From: Fictibacillus norfolkensis
GTDB taxonomy: Bacteria > Bacillota > Bacilli > Bacillales > Fictibacillaceae
Assembly: GCF_014836645.1 (NCBI RefSeq)
Contig: NZ_JACSQM010000004.1
Span: 1 to 64,000 of the forward strand
Direction of reading: 5' to 3'
Length of the DNA stretch: 64,000 nucleotides
In this document: piece after piece, positions 1 to 7,559 of the stretch
How the letters are laid out: each line of letters starts with the position of its first letter
Numbering within the stretch: the stretch's first letter is position 1
Made by a program: the position numbers and the translations under genes
Notes under the pieces: generated by a model
The model's database searches: none
What the model was told of the DNA's origin: nothing
Seen by the model: the letters and a program-made list of their open reading frames with translations, nothing else

Positions 1-15
1 CCCTAAAGAATATAG

Positions 16-45
16 AGCTGAAGCCGCTTAGCTGGTTTTTATTAT
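16..45 (+). terminator. possible rho-independent terminator at the left edge
   Basis: A short imperfect stem (AGCT-G-AAG / CTTAGCT, loop CCG) is followed by GG and a T-rich run. It would terminate a plus-strand gene lying left of the window. The stem is weak and has a bulge, so this is tentative. Confidence 0.3.
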
Positions 46-98
46 TTTCACTGTCTACTTGACAGGGTGCAGTTCAATGCCACATGCTTTTTTCTTTC

Positions 99-497
99 CT
101 AATATGTAAGACACTGAGCGATGACCCAACCAACGGAAACACTTAAAAACATGACAAGAAGTCCAACCGCTTTGTTATCTGCATCGATCGCTTTTGAGAT
201 GCTTGAACGAATCGCTAGGTGTTCTGCTACGAATAAAGCTACGATTTGTGCAATAATCCCGACTGATCCCCAAATCAGCAAATCAACTATGCTCAATGAA
301 TTTGCGATTGATGATCCAATGACAAAAGCAAGACCAAAAAGTCGTCCGCCAAGTGATAGAGCAGCTGCACAATTTCCTTTACTGATTAATTGAAGTTCTT
401 TCGTTTTTGTTGTTAGTTCAAATATAATGAAGCCGGCAAAAAGTAATCCAAGCCCTGTAGCCGCATAAAGGGCAAAATTAAGAAATAAGTTCTCCAT
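99..497 (-). CDS. DUF350 family membrane protein (YjfL-like)
   Basis: A 132-residue, very hydrophobic protein with four probable membrane segments (about residues 4-25, 45-65, 73-92, 110-130) and the repeated two-helix layout of the DUF350 family. Its biochemical role is not established. The start is taken at the ATG at 497, eight bases after a GAGGAG ribosome site (505-511). An in-frame GTG six bases upstream is too close to that site. It follows the lipoprotein gene by 19 bases on the same strand, so the two are probably co-transcribed. Similar DUF350/lipoprotein pairs occur in other bacteria near glutathionylspermidine-synthase-like genes, but that third gene is not visible here. The family call is good and the function unknown. 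Confidence 0.75.
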   Translation of the reverse strand: MENLFLNFALYAATGLGLLFAGFIIFELTTKTKELQLISKGNCAAALSLGGRLFGLAFVIGSSIANSLSIVDLLIWGSVGIIAQIVALFVAEHLAIRSSISKAIDADNKAVGLLVMFLSVSVGWVIAQCLTY

Positions 498-516
498 CTT
501 CACAACTCCTCATGTT

Positions 517-840
517 TTATCCGCCAAATCCTTTACTTCCTCCGAAGCCAGATCCACCGCCTTTGAAACTCGAACTACTTTTGTAGGATTTATAAGCAGA
601 ACTTTTTAATAAGCTGCTCTTACCTTTGAAATAACTTCCGCCGTAGAAATAGTGACCGAAATAGCGAGAACCGGAATCATCACATTCATAAACCCCATCG
701 TCTTCATCCCATTCCCAATCTCGGCATTCGGCATCAGTTGGCTCTGGTGGGATATCTTGTGCTTGGTCGTTACAACCAGAGAGCATGACTGCAACAGATG
801 CAGAGGATACACCTGCAATAAGCTTTTTTGTTTTATTCAT
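517..840 (-). CDS. small Ser/Gly/Tyr-rich lipoprotein, function unknown
   Basis: A 107-residue protein with a lipoprotein signal: basic N-terminus, hydrophobic core and lipobox LSGC with the lipidated Cys at position 23. The mature part starts acidic (a Cys-containing DAEC...YECDD stretch), has an aromatic YFGHYFYGG segment, and ends in a low-complexity Ser/Lys/Gly tail. It should sit on the outer face of the membrane. GAGGTGA lies just upstream of the ATG. The DUF350 gene follows on the same strand. The overall look (two Cys, aromatic-glycine C-terminus) recalls YgiB-type lipoproteins, but I cannot confirm membership. Confidence 0.7.
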   Translation of the reverse strand: MNKTKKLIAGVSSASVAVMLSGCNDQAQDIPPEPTDAECRDWEWDEDDGVYECDDSGSRYFGHYFYGGSYFKGKSSLLKSSAYKSYKSSSSFKGGGSGFGGSKGFGG

Positions 841-1016
841 ATCTTCACCTCATTCCATGCTCCATTATAGTATGGATCACTCTGTATTAAAACCATTTAT
901 TTCTAGTACGTTTGAAAAATTAAAAAGGTTCCCTGGTTTTTAAAGATGTACAGACACACCCAAGCCCAGCACCGCATAAAGATAAGGGAATAGAGAATCG
1001 TCTTGGAGGTGCTGTC

Positions 1017-1724
1017 ATGTCTTTAGTAGGTGTGTTGGCTTACTTTTTTAAGGAAGTTATGCTTTTTGTATCATACGTAAAAAATAACGCTTTTCCCCAG
1101 CCCCTGTCTGAAAATGAAGAAAAGCAGTACTTAAAAGAGATGGCCGAAGGAAACGAACATGCAAGAGCCATGTTGATTGAGCACAACTTAAGGCTTGTTG
1201 CGCATATCGTGAAAAAATTTGAAAACACAGGTGAAGATACGGAAGACTTAATATCAATTGGGACGATCGGACTGATAAAAGCTATTGAGAGCTATTCCAG
1301 AGGAAAGGGCACGAAGCTTGCCACGTATGCAGCTCGGTGTATAGAGAACGAGATCTTAATGCATTTAAGGGCACTAAAGAAAACAAAGAAAGATGTTTCC
1401 CTTCATGACCCGATCGGAACGGACAAAGAAGGAAATGAGATCACATTGATCGATGTGTTGAAAGCGGAAACAGAAGATGTTGTTGATGCCATCCAATTAA
1501 AGATGCAGAAGAAGAAGATATACGATTACATTCATGTATTGGATGACCGGGAAAAAGAAGTGATCGTAGGACGGTTTGGACTCGATCTTCAAAAAGAAAA
1601 AACACAGCGTGAGATCGCAAAACAGCTAGGGATTTCTAGAAGTTATGTTTCAAGGATCGAAAAGCGAGCGCTCATGAAGCTTTTTCATGAATTCTACCGC
1701 AGCCGCCAGCAATCAGAACGATAA
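1017..1724 (+). CDS. sigK: sporulation sigma factor sigma-K precursor, uninterrupted
   Basis: A 235-residue sigma-70-family factor directing late mother-cell transcription in sporulation. It has a hydrophobic pro-sequence (about residues 1-19) followed by [10 protein letters not shown], the conserved segment where SpoIVFB removes the pro-peptide in B. subtilis. Region 2 ([12 protein letters not shown], about 58-69) and a region 4 helix-turn-helix ([20 protein letters not shown], about 200-220) are intact. In B. subtilis this gene is split into spoIVCB and spoIIIC by the skin element. Here it is one continuous frame, so no excision is needed. GGAGGTG lies 6-12 bases upstream of the ATG. A terminator follows the stop. 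Confidence 0.96.
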   Translation: MSLVGVLAYFFKEVMLFVSYVKNNAFPQPLSENEEKQYLKEMAEGNEHARAMLIEHNLRLVAHIVKKFENTGEDTEDLISIGTIGLIKAIESYSRGKGTKLATYAARCIENEILMHLRALKKTKKDVSLHDPIGTDKEGNEITLIDVLKAETEDVVDAIQLKMQKKKIYDYIHVLDDREKEVIVGRFGLDLQKEKTQREIAKQLGISRSYVSRIEKRALMKLFHEFYRSRQQSER

Positions 1725-1737
1725 ATACTCACCTAAG

Positions 1738-1770
1738 AAGACTGGTAACAATTACAGTCTTTTTATTTTT
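1738..1770 (+). terminator. rho-independent terminator after sigK
   Basis: The stem AAGACTG (1738-1744) / CAGTCTT (1755-1761) is followed by a long T-rich run. It lies 13 bases after the sigK stop. Confidence 0.75.
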
Positions 1771-1809
1771 TTTAATCGGACAAACTAAAGAAAAAAGGAG
1801 TTTTTGTAT

Positions 1810-2091
1810 ATGGCAAGAAGAAAACGACAGCCTATCGTCCCAGAAGCTAGAGAAGGGCTCGACCGGTTAAAAGCGAAAGTGATGAGAGAAGCAGGTTATA
1901 ACGTATCAGATCAGTCACCAGATGATGTGAAGTATGAAGTAGCAAAAGACATGGGTGTGAACTTACAAAAAGGTTATAACGGTACGATCACGTCAAAAGA
2001 CGCCGGAAAAGTAGGCGGACAGATCGGCGGAAGAATGGTAAAAGAGCTCATTCAGCAGGCAAAAGCGAATTTAGGTAAGCAAGTACGATAA
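1810..2091 (+). CDS. alpha/beta-type small acid-soluble spore protein
   Basis: A 93-residue DNA-binding spore protein that would coat and protect forespore DNA and be degraded at germination by GPR (encoded here at 30580). It carries the family core: KYEVAKDMGVNL (41-52, containing a divergent GPR cleavage site) and KDAGKVGGQIGGRMVKELI (63-81). The basic N-terminus MARRKRQ resembles SspF-like members. I use the ATG at 1810, nine bases after AAAGGAG (1794-1800). The in-frame TTG at 1804 is only three bases from that site. It lies between the sigK terminator and a microprotein gene. Expression by sigma-G is expected from the family, but I did not identify the promoter. Confidence 0.88.
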   Translation: MARRKRQPIVPEAREGLDRLKAKVMREAGYNVSDQSPDDVKYEVAKDMGVNLQKGYNGTITSKDAGKVGGQIGGRMVKELIQQAKANLGKQVR

Positions 2092-2151
2092 CTTGGTGTT
2101 TAGATATACAAAATAGGGAATAGAATAGGTAAAAAACCAGGAGGGGTTCTT

Positions 2152-2226
2152 ATGCAAGATGCTGTACTTTATGGATCATTCGTAGTAATGCTGGCCTATT
2201 TTGTCTATGTTTCAATCGCAGAATAA
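2152..2226 (+). CDS. 24-residue hydrophobic membrane microprotein
   Basis: The frame reads MQDAVLYGSFVVML then AYFVYVSIAE: one probable membrane helix with short polar ends. A very strong ribosome site (GGAGGGG, 2140-2146) sits five bases before the ATG, and a strong terminator begins four bases after the stop. This translation-initiation/terminator framing is what makes it a credible gene despite its size. It may be co-transcribed with the spore protein upstream or have its own promoter. No function can be assigned. Given its neighbours (sigK, SASP), a sporulation role is a guess. Confidence 0.6.
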   Translation: MQDAVLYGSFVVMLAYFVYVSIAE

Positions 2227-2229
2227 TGT

Positions 2230-2262
2230 GAAGCTCTCCTTGCTGAGGAGAGCTTCTTTTTT
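2230..2262 (+). terminator. strong rho-independent terminator after the microprotein gene
   Basis: A ten-base perfect stem, GAAGCTCTCC (2230-2239) / GGAGAGCTTC (2247-2256), with a 7-base loop followed by TTTTTT. Confidence 0.88.
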
Positions 2263-2382
2263 ATATTTATAGAACGTACATAAAAAAATAAATCGAAAAA
2301 ATAAACTTCATGGTCGATTTTTGTTTGAATATTTTTTATAATAAGAAAAGAGTGGAAATATGTACATATGGGGGGAGAAATA

Positions 2383-4164
2383 ATGTTATTACAAGATTTA
2401 AGGCAAACATGGGAACTTGATTCCGTTTTTCCTGGTGGTAGTGAATCGAAAGAATTATTAACTGAAATAAATTGGACAGAGAACGAAGCGAAAGAATTAG
2501 CAAAAAAAGCAGATTCTTTCACGTTTTCAAACGAAACTTTCTTATCATTGATCAAAGAGCTTCAAAGTTTTTCTGAAAGACTATCAACTGCAGGAGCTTT
2601 CATTGGCTGTTTGATCGCTCAAGATGTAAAAGACAAGAAGGCGATGGCTCTTCGCGGTAGATTAGAATCGGTATACGCAGCATTCTCTAACGTGGGTTCA
2701 GTTATCGATCAAAAGTTAATGGATATTTCCGAAGATGCATGGAAAGATCTGATGAGTTTTCCTGAGTACGAACATATCGCGTTCTCTTTGAACGAGAGAA
2801 GAATGAATGCAAAAGAGAAGCTTGGCATCTCAGAAGAATCATTGATCAATGATCTAGCTGTAGACGGCTATCATGCTTGGTCAACGTTGTACGATCTAGT
2901 GGTGGGTAGAATCTCGATCAAAGTTGAGATTGATGGAAATGAAGAAGAACTTTCTGTAGGGCAAGCGGAGAATAAGTTTTCAAGTCCTGACCGTAACGTA
3001 AGAAAAGATACGTTCGAAAAATTTGTTCAAGCTTGGGATCACGAAGGAGAGTTCTGTGCAGCTTCACTAAATCACATCGCAGGATTTAGAAACGAGATCT
3101 ACAGACACAGAGGCTGGGAAGAAACTTTAAAAGAGCCACTTGTGATCAATCGTATGCAGGAAGAGACTCTTTCAGCGATGTGGAACGCGATCACTTCTCA
3201 AAAAGAGATCTTTGTTAAATACTTAGATCGAAAAGCAAAACTTTTAGGTCTAGATAAATTAAGCTGGTATGATGTTGATGCACCATTATCTTCTGCAAAC
3301 AGCAAGATGAGTTATGACGAAGCAGCTCAATTTATCGTAGAGCATTTCCGTACGCTCGCACCTAAGATGGCTGATTTCTCTGAAAAGGCGTTCCTAGACG
3401 GTTGGATTGAAGCAGAAGATCGTTCTGGGAAAAGACCAGGAGGATTTTGTACGGGGTTCCCAACTAAGAAAGAAACAAGAATCTTTATGACGTTCTCTGG
3501 AACACCAAGCAATGTCTCTACGTTAGCTCATGAGCTTGGTCATGCGTTCCATACGGATGTGTTAAAAGAGATGCCATACTACGCGACGAATTATGCAATG
3601 AACGTAGCTGAAACAGCTTCCACTTTTGCTGAGATGATCGTTGCTGATGCAGCGGTTTCAAACGCAAAATCGAAAGAAGAGAAAATTGCATTACTCGAAG
3701 ATAAAGCTCAACGTTCCGTAGCCTTCTTTATGAACATTCATGCTCGTTTTCTGTTTGAAACGAGAATGTACGAAGAAAGAAAAGCGGGTCAGTTATCAGT
3801 AGAACGTCTATGTGAGCTGATGGAAGAAGCTCAAAAAGAAGCATTTAACGGTGCACTTGAAGAGTATCATCCTTATTTCTGGGCGTCTAAGCTTCATTTC
3901 TATATTACAGACGTACCGTTCTATAACTTCCCGTATACATTCGGTTATCTGTTCTCAGCGGGAATCTATGCAAAAGCGAAAGAAGAAGGCCCTTCATTCG
4001 AAGAAAAATATATCGCACTCCTACAAGATACAGGAAAGATGGAAGTGGAAGAGCTCGCACAAAAACATCTTGGCATAGATGTAACAAAGCAAGACTTCTG
4101 GTTAAAAGGTATTGAGCTTGCTGCAGCCGACGTAGAAGAGTTTTTGGCATTAACAGAAGAATAA
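2383..4164 (+). CDS. M3-family oligoendopeptidase (PepF-like zinc metallopeptidase)
   Basis: A 593-residue cytoplasmic zinc peptidase expected to cleave short peptides. The M3 signature is complete: HELGH at about residues 383-387 (two His ligands and the catalytic Glu) and the third ligand Glu in NVAETAS at about 410. The N-terminal half is the helical lid typical of the family. Length is normal. The start is taken at the ATG at 2383, which follows GGGGGAG (2371-2377). The in-frame ATG at 2368 lies upstream of that ribosome site and would add only MGGEI. It is monocistronic, flanked by terminators. It is close to the M3B/PepF subgroup; the exact subfamily (PepF versus other M3 members) is not settled. 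Confidence 0.93.
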   Translation: MLLQDLRQTWELDSVFPGGSESKELLTEINWTENEAKELAKKADSFTFSNETFLSLIKELQSFSERLSTAGAFIGCLIAQDVKDKKAMALRGRLESVYAAFSNVGSVIDQKLMDISEDAWKDLMSFPEYEHIAFSLNERRMNAKEKLGISEESLINDLAVDGYHAWSTLYDLVVGRISIKVEIDGNEEELSVGQAENKFSSPDRNVRKDTFEKFVQAWDHEGEFCAASLNHIAGFRNEIYRHRGWEETLKEPLVINRMQEETLSAMWNAITSQKEIFVKYLDRKAKLLGLDKLSWYDVDAPLSSANSKMSYDEAAQFIVEHFRTLAPKMADFSEKAFLDGWIEAEDRSGKRPGGFCTGFPTKKETRIFMTFSGTPSNVSTLAHELGHAFHTDVLKEMPYYATNYAMNVAETASTFAEMIVADAAVSNAKSKEEKIALLEDKAQRSVAFFMNIHARFLFETRMYEERKAGQLSVERLCELMEEAQKEAFNGALEEYHPYFWASKLHFYITDVPFYNFPYTFGYLFSAGIYAKAKEEGPSFEEKYIALLQDTGKMEVEELAQKHLGIDVTKQDFWLKGIELAAADVEEFLALTEE

Positions 4165-4170
4165 ACATAG

Positions 4171-4206
4171 AAACGGCGGTTCCTTTAAGAGGGATTGCCG
4201 TTTTTC
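4171..4206 (+). terminator. rho-independent terminator after the oligoendopeptidase gene
   Basis: The stem AAACGGC (4171-4177) / GCCGTTT (4197-4203), with an interrupted inner stem, is followed by a short T run. Confidence 0.75.
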
Positions 4207-4296
4207 ATTAACACTGAAATTTCTAGAATTCGTTAACAAAGTTCTAAAATTATCAAGGTTTTACAATGGTGGGTATTAATTCGAACGATGTAATGC

Positions 4297-4330
4297 ACAA
4301 AAAAAGCTTGGCTACATCATGCCAAGCTTT
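4297..4330 (-). terminator. minus-strand terminator downstream of the broken mini-gene
   Basis: A ten-base perfect stem, AAAGCTTGGC (4303-4312) / GCCAAGCTTT (4321-4330). Read on the minus strand it ends in seven T residues. It lies 17 bases beyond the stop of the frameshifted frame at 4347. Apart from these two elements the 4207-4659 interval shows nothing else I can support. Confidence 0.8.
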
Positions 4331-4346
4331 CTCAATGACCTAATAT

Positions 4347-4498
4347 TCATCTCTTTTCAATCGTAATGGTACTAATCATAAGTACAGATAATCCAAACAT
4401 CAGGAACATATAAAGAAATCCTGGTACTAGATCAACTGTCAGATAACCTGCACTTTCTTAAACGTTGAATCAATACGCTCTCTTTCGAGCATGAACAT
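4347..4498 (-). pseudogene. frameshifted small membrane-protein gene
   Basis: A GAGGAG ribosome site (4506-4511) precedes an ATG at 4498. That frame reads MFMLERERIDSTFKK and stops at 4439. Shifting by one base near 4452-4458, at an A-rich AAGAAAG run, opens SAGYLTVDLVPGF and then a strongly hydrophobic helix ending at 4347. Together they make a coherent 50-residue single-pass protein with a terminator just beyond. The second frame has no start of its own. Loss of one base in the A run explains it. A sequencing error, or a programmed shift (no classical slippery heptamer is present), is also possible. The family is not recognised. Confidence 0.5.
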
Positions 4499-4659
4499 AC
4501 AATCACTCCTCAAACGGGTAGCCAGCTAGAACGCAGTAAGTGTGCATCTTTCAAAGAGATAAACAAGTATTCTTAGATAAATAAACATATCCTTGTTCGT
4601 TGCTTAAAATAATATACCCATTTTAATCGTTATAGGACAACGAGTAAGTGATTTATGAT

Positions 4660-5013
4660 TTAAGGAGTATTGGAGCTATCTTTCTTTTCAAGTTCATTGA
4701 ATACCGTTTTTTCAGAGAGTGGTACTCCTGTTCTGTATGCTGCTCTTGAGATCATATGACCTGCTACTGGAGCAGTCATCAGAACAAACAGGATACCGAG
4801 TATCAATTTACCGCTGAACACATGCATTTCAAACAACACATAAATAAAGGACCCAATCAGAATTCCGGATACTCCTAATGTTGAGGCTTTACTGGCAGCA
4901 TGAAGTCTTGAATAAACATCAGGAAAGCGGAGTACACCGAGTGTTCCTGAGAAAATAAAAAAGGTGCCAGCGATGAGGAAGAAGCTAATCACGATCTTGA
5001 TCAATGATAACAC
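4660..5013 (-). CDS. mrpG: Na+/H+ antiporter subunit G
   Basis: A 117-residue membrane protein, the last gene of the mrp operon. It has three hydrophobic helices and the MnhG signature GVLRFPDVYSRLHAASKASTLG (about residues 26-47, quoted as a landmark only). It is part of the multi-subunit Mrp cation/proton antiporter in the cytoplasmic membrane, where it contributes to Na+ export and pH homeostasis. The reading frame begins with GTG at 5013, overlapping the end of mrpF. A TTG nine bases later, better spaced from AAGGGTG, is an alternative start. Confidence 0.93.
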   Translation of the reverse strand: MLSLIKIVISFFLIAGTFFIFSGTLGVLRFPDVYSRLHAASKASTLGVSGILIGSFIYVLFEMHVFSGKLILGILFVLMTAPVAGHMISRAAYRTGVPLSEKTVFNELEKKDSSNTP

Positions 5014-5275
5014 CCTTTTCTAAAAATTTTGCAACAGCAACAGTTGCAATAAACGTCAATATGCCGATCAGCAAGATAATATCGTTCAACTGAACAGTGT
5101 CTAATATTATGGCCATAATACCAGTGATGGCGATCAAGTTAATGCCAATCGTGTCGAGTGCTACTACTCGATCTGGATTTGAAGGACCACTTACCGCTCG
5201 ATAGAGAAGAAGCAGAATCGAGATGGTCGTTACGAATAAACAAACATGAACAACAATTGTGAACCAATCTGTCAT
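4985..5275 (-). CDS. mrpF: Na+/H+ antiporter subunit F
   Basis: A 96-residue protein with three membrane segments and the MnhF core SGPSNPDRVVALDTIGIN (about residues 30-47). It overlaps mrpG by 29 bases and the mrpE end by 4 bases. GGGAGGT lies just before the ATG. It is a structural subunit of the Mrp antiporter. Length matches B. subtilis MrpF (94 residues). Confidence 0.93.
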   Translation of the reverse strand: MTDWFTIVVHVCLFVTTISILLLLYRAVSGPSNPDRVVALDTIGINLIAITGIMAIILDTVQLNDIILLIGILTFIATVAVAKFLEKGVIIDQDRD

Positions 5276-5748
5276 CGTGTTACCTCCCTTATTGCTTTTT
5301 CAAATGATTCCTTAATGCTAACGATGGTTTCGTTAACATCTGGAAGATCGAGCGCATGGATATAAATATATCGTTGGTCTCGAGAGACATCTACAGACAG
5401 CGTTCCAGGAGTTAAGGTGATCAAGTTAGCAAGCAAGGTGATCTCCCAATTTTTTTTAACGTCAATCGGAAGTGCGAGTATACCAGGCTGAAAATCAAGC
5501 TTGGGTTTATAAACCCATTTTAGAACTTCGATATTAGCAAGAAGAAGTTCTCTTATGAATAAAAAGACGAGATAAAGAATCGCTCTCACATGTTTAAAAT
5601 AGTACGAATCAGGAATGAAACGATTCAGCAAGTAGAGAAGTGCCGCTCCAATCACAAATCCAACTATAAAACTTGCGAAAGAGTAGCTCTCAGATAAAAA
5701 CATCCAAATAACGCCGATCAGCAAATTTAGAATAAGTTGAAATGTCAT
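5272..5748 (-). CDS. mrpE: Na+/H+ antiporter subunit E
   Basis: A 158-residue protein, the same length as B. subtilis MrpE. Two or three N-terminal membrane helices are followed by a cytoplasmic domain containing the family landmark LTPGTLSVDVS (about residues 111-121) and HALDLP. AAGGAG precedes the ATG and lies inside the end of mrpD, so translation is coupled. It is part of the Mrp complex and is implicated in assembly and activity of the antiporter. Confidence 0.93.
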   Translation of the reverse strand: MTFQLILNLLIGVIWMFLSESYSFASFIVGFVIGAALLYLLNRFIPDSYYFKHVRAILYLVFLFIRELLLANIEVLKWVYKPKLDFQPGILALPIDVKKNWEITLLANLITLTPGTLSVDVSRDQRYIYIHALDLPDVNETIVSIKESFEKAIREVTR

Positions 5749-5752
5749 GGAA

Positions 5753-7231
5753 TTACTCCTTTAATACATAATCGATATAGATTTGCGGATCGATCAGACT
5801 GTCTGCTGCTGCTTGAACATACGGATAGAACCATTCTGCTCCAACACCTAGCAAGATAGAAATCGCGATCAATACAGCAGATGCTGCTAAACCTGAAGTT
5901 CTCACAGACTGTTTCGGCTCTTCCTTTAGCTCACCCCAGAAAGCTCCAATAAAGATGCGAATCACAGAAAATAAGATTAACAGACTCGATAATAATCCGA
6001 CCCCAGCAGCAATATAATGTCCTTCATCCATCGCACCTCTTAAAAGGAGATATTTCCCGATAAAGCCACTAAAAGGCGGGATTCCAGCTAATATGAGAGC
6101 TGCGATAAAGAACATCCAACCCATAAGCGGTGCGGTTTTTATATAGCCGCCCATCTTTTTTAAATTAGAAGTTCCAGCATGCCAAACAAGTAGGCCGGCA
6201 AGGAAAAATAAAGCGGCTTTAATCGCCATATCATGAACAAGATAGTAAATCGTACCTGCAAGTGATTCTGCTGAGAACGTTCCTATACCGAGAAGCATAA
6301 AGCCGATCGCTGGCATGATATTATATGCGATGATCAATTTTACATTAGATGTAGAAAGGGCACCAATGACTCCGATGATCATGGTTAGAGTAGCTATCCA
6401 TATGAAAAAGGTGTGTGTGAGCTCTAGTTTATGAGAAAAAATGAGTGTAAAGACTCTTAGCATAGAGTACACACCAACTTTAGTTAACAGTGCACCGAAC
6501 AATGCAGAGACGATTGGTGATGGCACGATATACGATTTAGGAAGCCAAAAATACAATGGAAACAGAGCACCTTTTGTTGCAAAAACGATAAATAGCAGAA
6601 TCCCAATTCCTGTTAAGATACCTTGCTGCTCTACTTGGCCAACACGTTCCCCGAGTTGCGCCATATTAACTGTACCTGTAACTGAGTAGAGAAAGGCTAC
6701 CGTTGTAACAAATAGAATGGACGAAAACAAATTTAGTAGGATGTACTTAACAGATTCCCGAAATTGGTGCTTAGAACCACCGATGATGATCAGTCCATAG
6801 GATGCCATTAACAACACTTCAAAAAACACGAACAGGTTGAACAGATCTCCTGTTAAGAATGCACCACTCACCCCTGCGATCAGTAAGAAGAACAAAGGAT
6901 AAAAATAGTGCTCTATCATTTTCTCTGTAACGGAAGAAAGTGCAAAGATCGCGGCAGTTAAAGCGATCACATTTACAGCAAGTATCATGATGACGGACAG
7001 CTTGTCAGCCACAAGGATGATTCCGTATGGGGCTTTCCAACCCCCAGTTTCCAAGGTTAAAGGTCCGGTGGAAAATACATGGTAACTTAAGAAGATCGAT
7101 ACACCGAAATTTAACAAGACCACTAGAAATGAAATGTTAACCGTTGCCTTTTGTTTCTTATTAAAGAAAACAAGCAAAGCTCCGAAAAACAAAGGTATAA
7201 ATATTGGCAAGAATACTAAATTACTCATCAT
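5753..7231 (-). CDS. mrpD: Na+/H+ antiporter subunit D (proton-pumping NuoN/M-like)
   Basis: A 492-residue polytopic membrane protein of the proton-conducting NADH-dehydrogenase subunit family, with about 14 helices. The landmarks KGALFPLYFWLPKSY and SPIVSALFGALLTKVGVY (about residues 217-250) hold the conserved Lys of the proton channel, and an LVHDMAIKAALFFLAG segment follows. Length matches B. subtilis MrpD (493). It overlaps mrpC by 11 bases. Two ATG codons in tandem (7231, 7228) follow GGGGAAC. It pairs with MrpA as one of the two antiporter-like subunits. Confidence 0.95.
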   Translation of the reverse strand: MMSNLVFLPIFIPLFFGALLVFFNKKQKATVNISFLVVLLNFGVSIFLSYHVFSTGPLTLETGGWKAPYGIILVADKLSVIMILAVNVIALTAAIFALSSVTEKMIEHYFYPLFFLLIAGVSGAFLTGDLFNLFVFFEVLLMASYGLIIIGGSKHQFRESVKYILLNLFSSILFVTTVAFLYSVTGTVNMAQLGERVGQVEQQGILTGIGILLFIVFATKGALFPLYFWLPKSYIVPSPIVSALFGALLTKVGVYSMLRVFTLIFSHKLELTHTFFIWIATLTMIIGVIGALSTSNVKLIIAYNIMPAIGFMLLGIGTFSAESLAGTIYYLVHDMAIKAALFFLAGLLVWHAGTSNLKKMGGYIKTAPLMGWMFFIAALILAGIPPFSGFIGKYLLLRGAMDEGHYIAAGVGLLSSLLILFSVIRIFIGAFWGELKEEPKQSVRTSGLAASAVLIAISILLGVGAEWFYPYVQAAADSLIDPQIYIDYVLKE

Positions 7232-7559
7232 CTGTTCCCCTTAGCTGATCCATCATATCTGTCTTGTTGCTTTGATAGGTTCGATAAGCTAGTACAAGTA
7301 GAAAGCTCGTAACCCCAAAACTAATAACAATAGATGTCAGTATTAGCGCTTGAGGAAGAGGATCCGTATAGTCCTTGATCCCTTCTATTAAAATAGGAGG
7401 TTTTCCACGGTTTAATTTTCCCATCGTTAAGATAAACAAGTGAGCTCCATGTGACAAAAGCGCCGTACCAAGTACAATTTTTAATAACTGTTTCTGAAGT
7501 ATAAGATAAACGCCGGCTGCAAATAACGTTCCGGCAAGTATAGACATAAGAATTTCCAT
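7221..7559 (-). CDS. mrpC: Na+/H+ antiporter subunit C (NuoK-like)
   Basis: A 112-residue protein with three membrane helices, homologous to NuoK, carrying the typical TDPLPQALILTSIVISFG segment (about residues 66-83). The ATG overlaps the mrpA stop by one base. In B. subtilis mrpC is preceded by mrpB. Here it follows mrpA directly, with no space for mrpB. Confidence 0.95.
   Translation of the reverse strand: MEILMSILAGTLFAAGVYLILQKQLLKIVLGTALLSHGAHLFILTMGKLNRGKPPILIEGIKDYTDPLPQALILTSIVISFGVTSFLLVLAYRTYQSNKTDMMDQLRGTDDE

Noticed and set aside
4439..4498. Programmed -1 frameshift signal in the broken mini-gene
   Set aside because: No X-XXY-YYZ heptamer in the right frame and no obvious downstream pseudoknot; simple base loss explains it.
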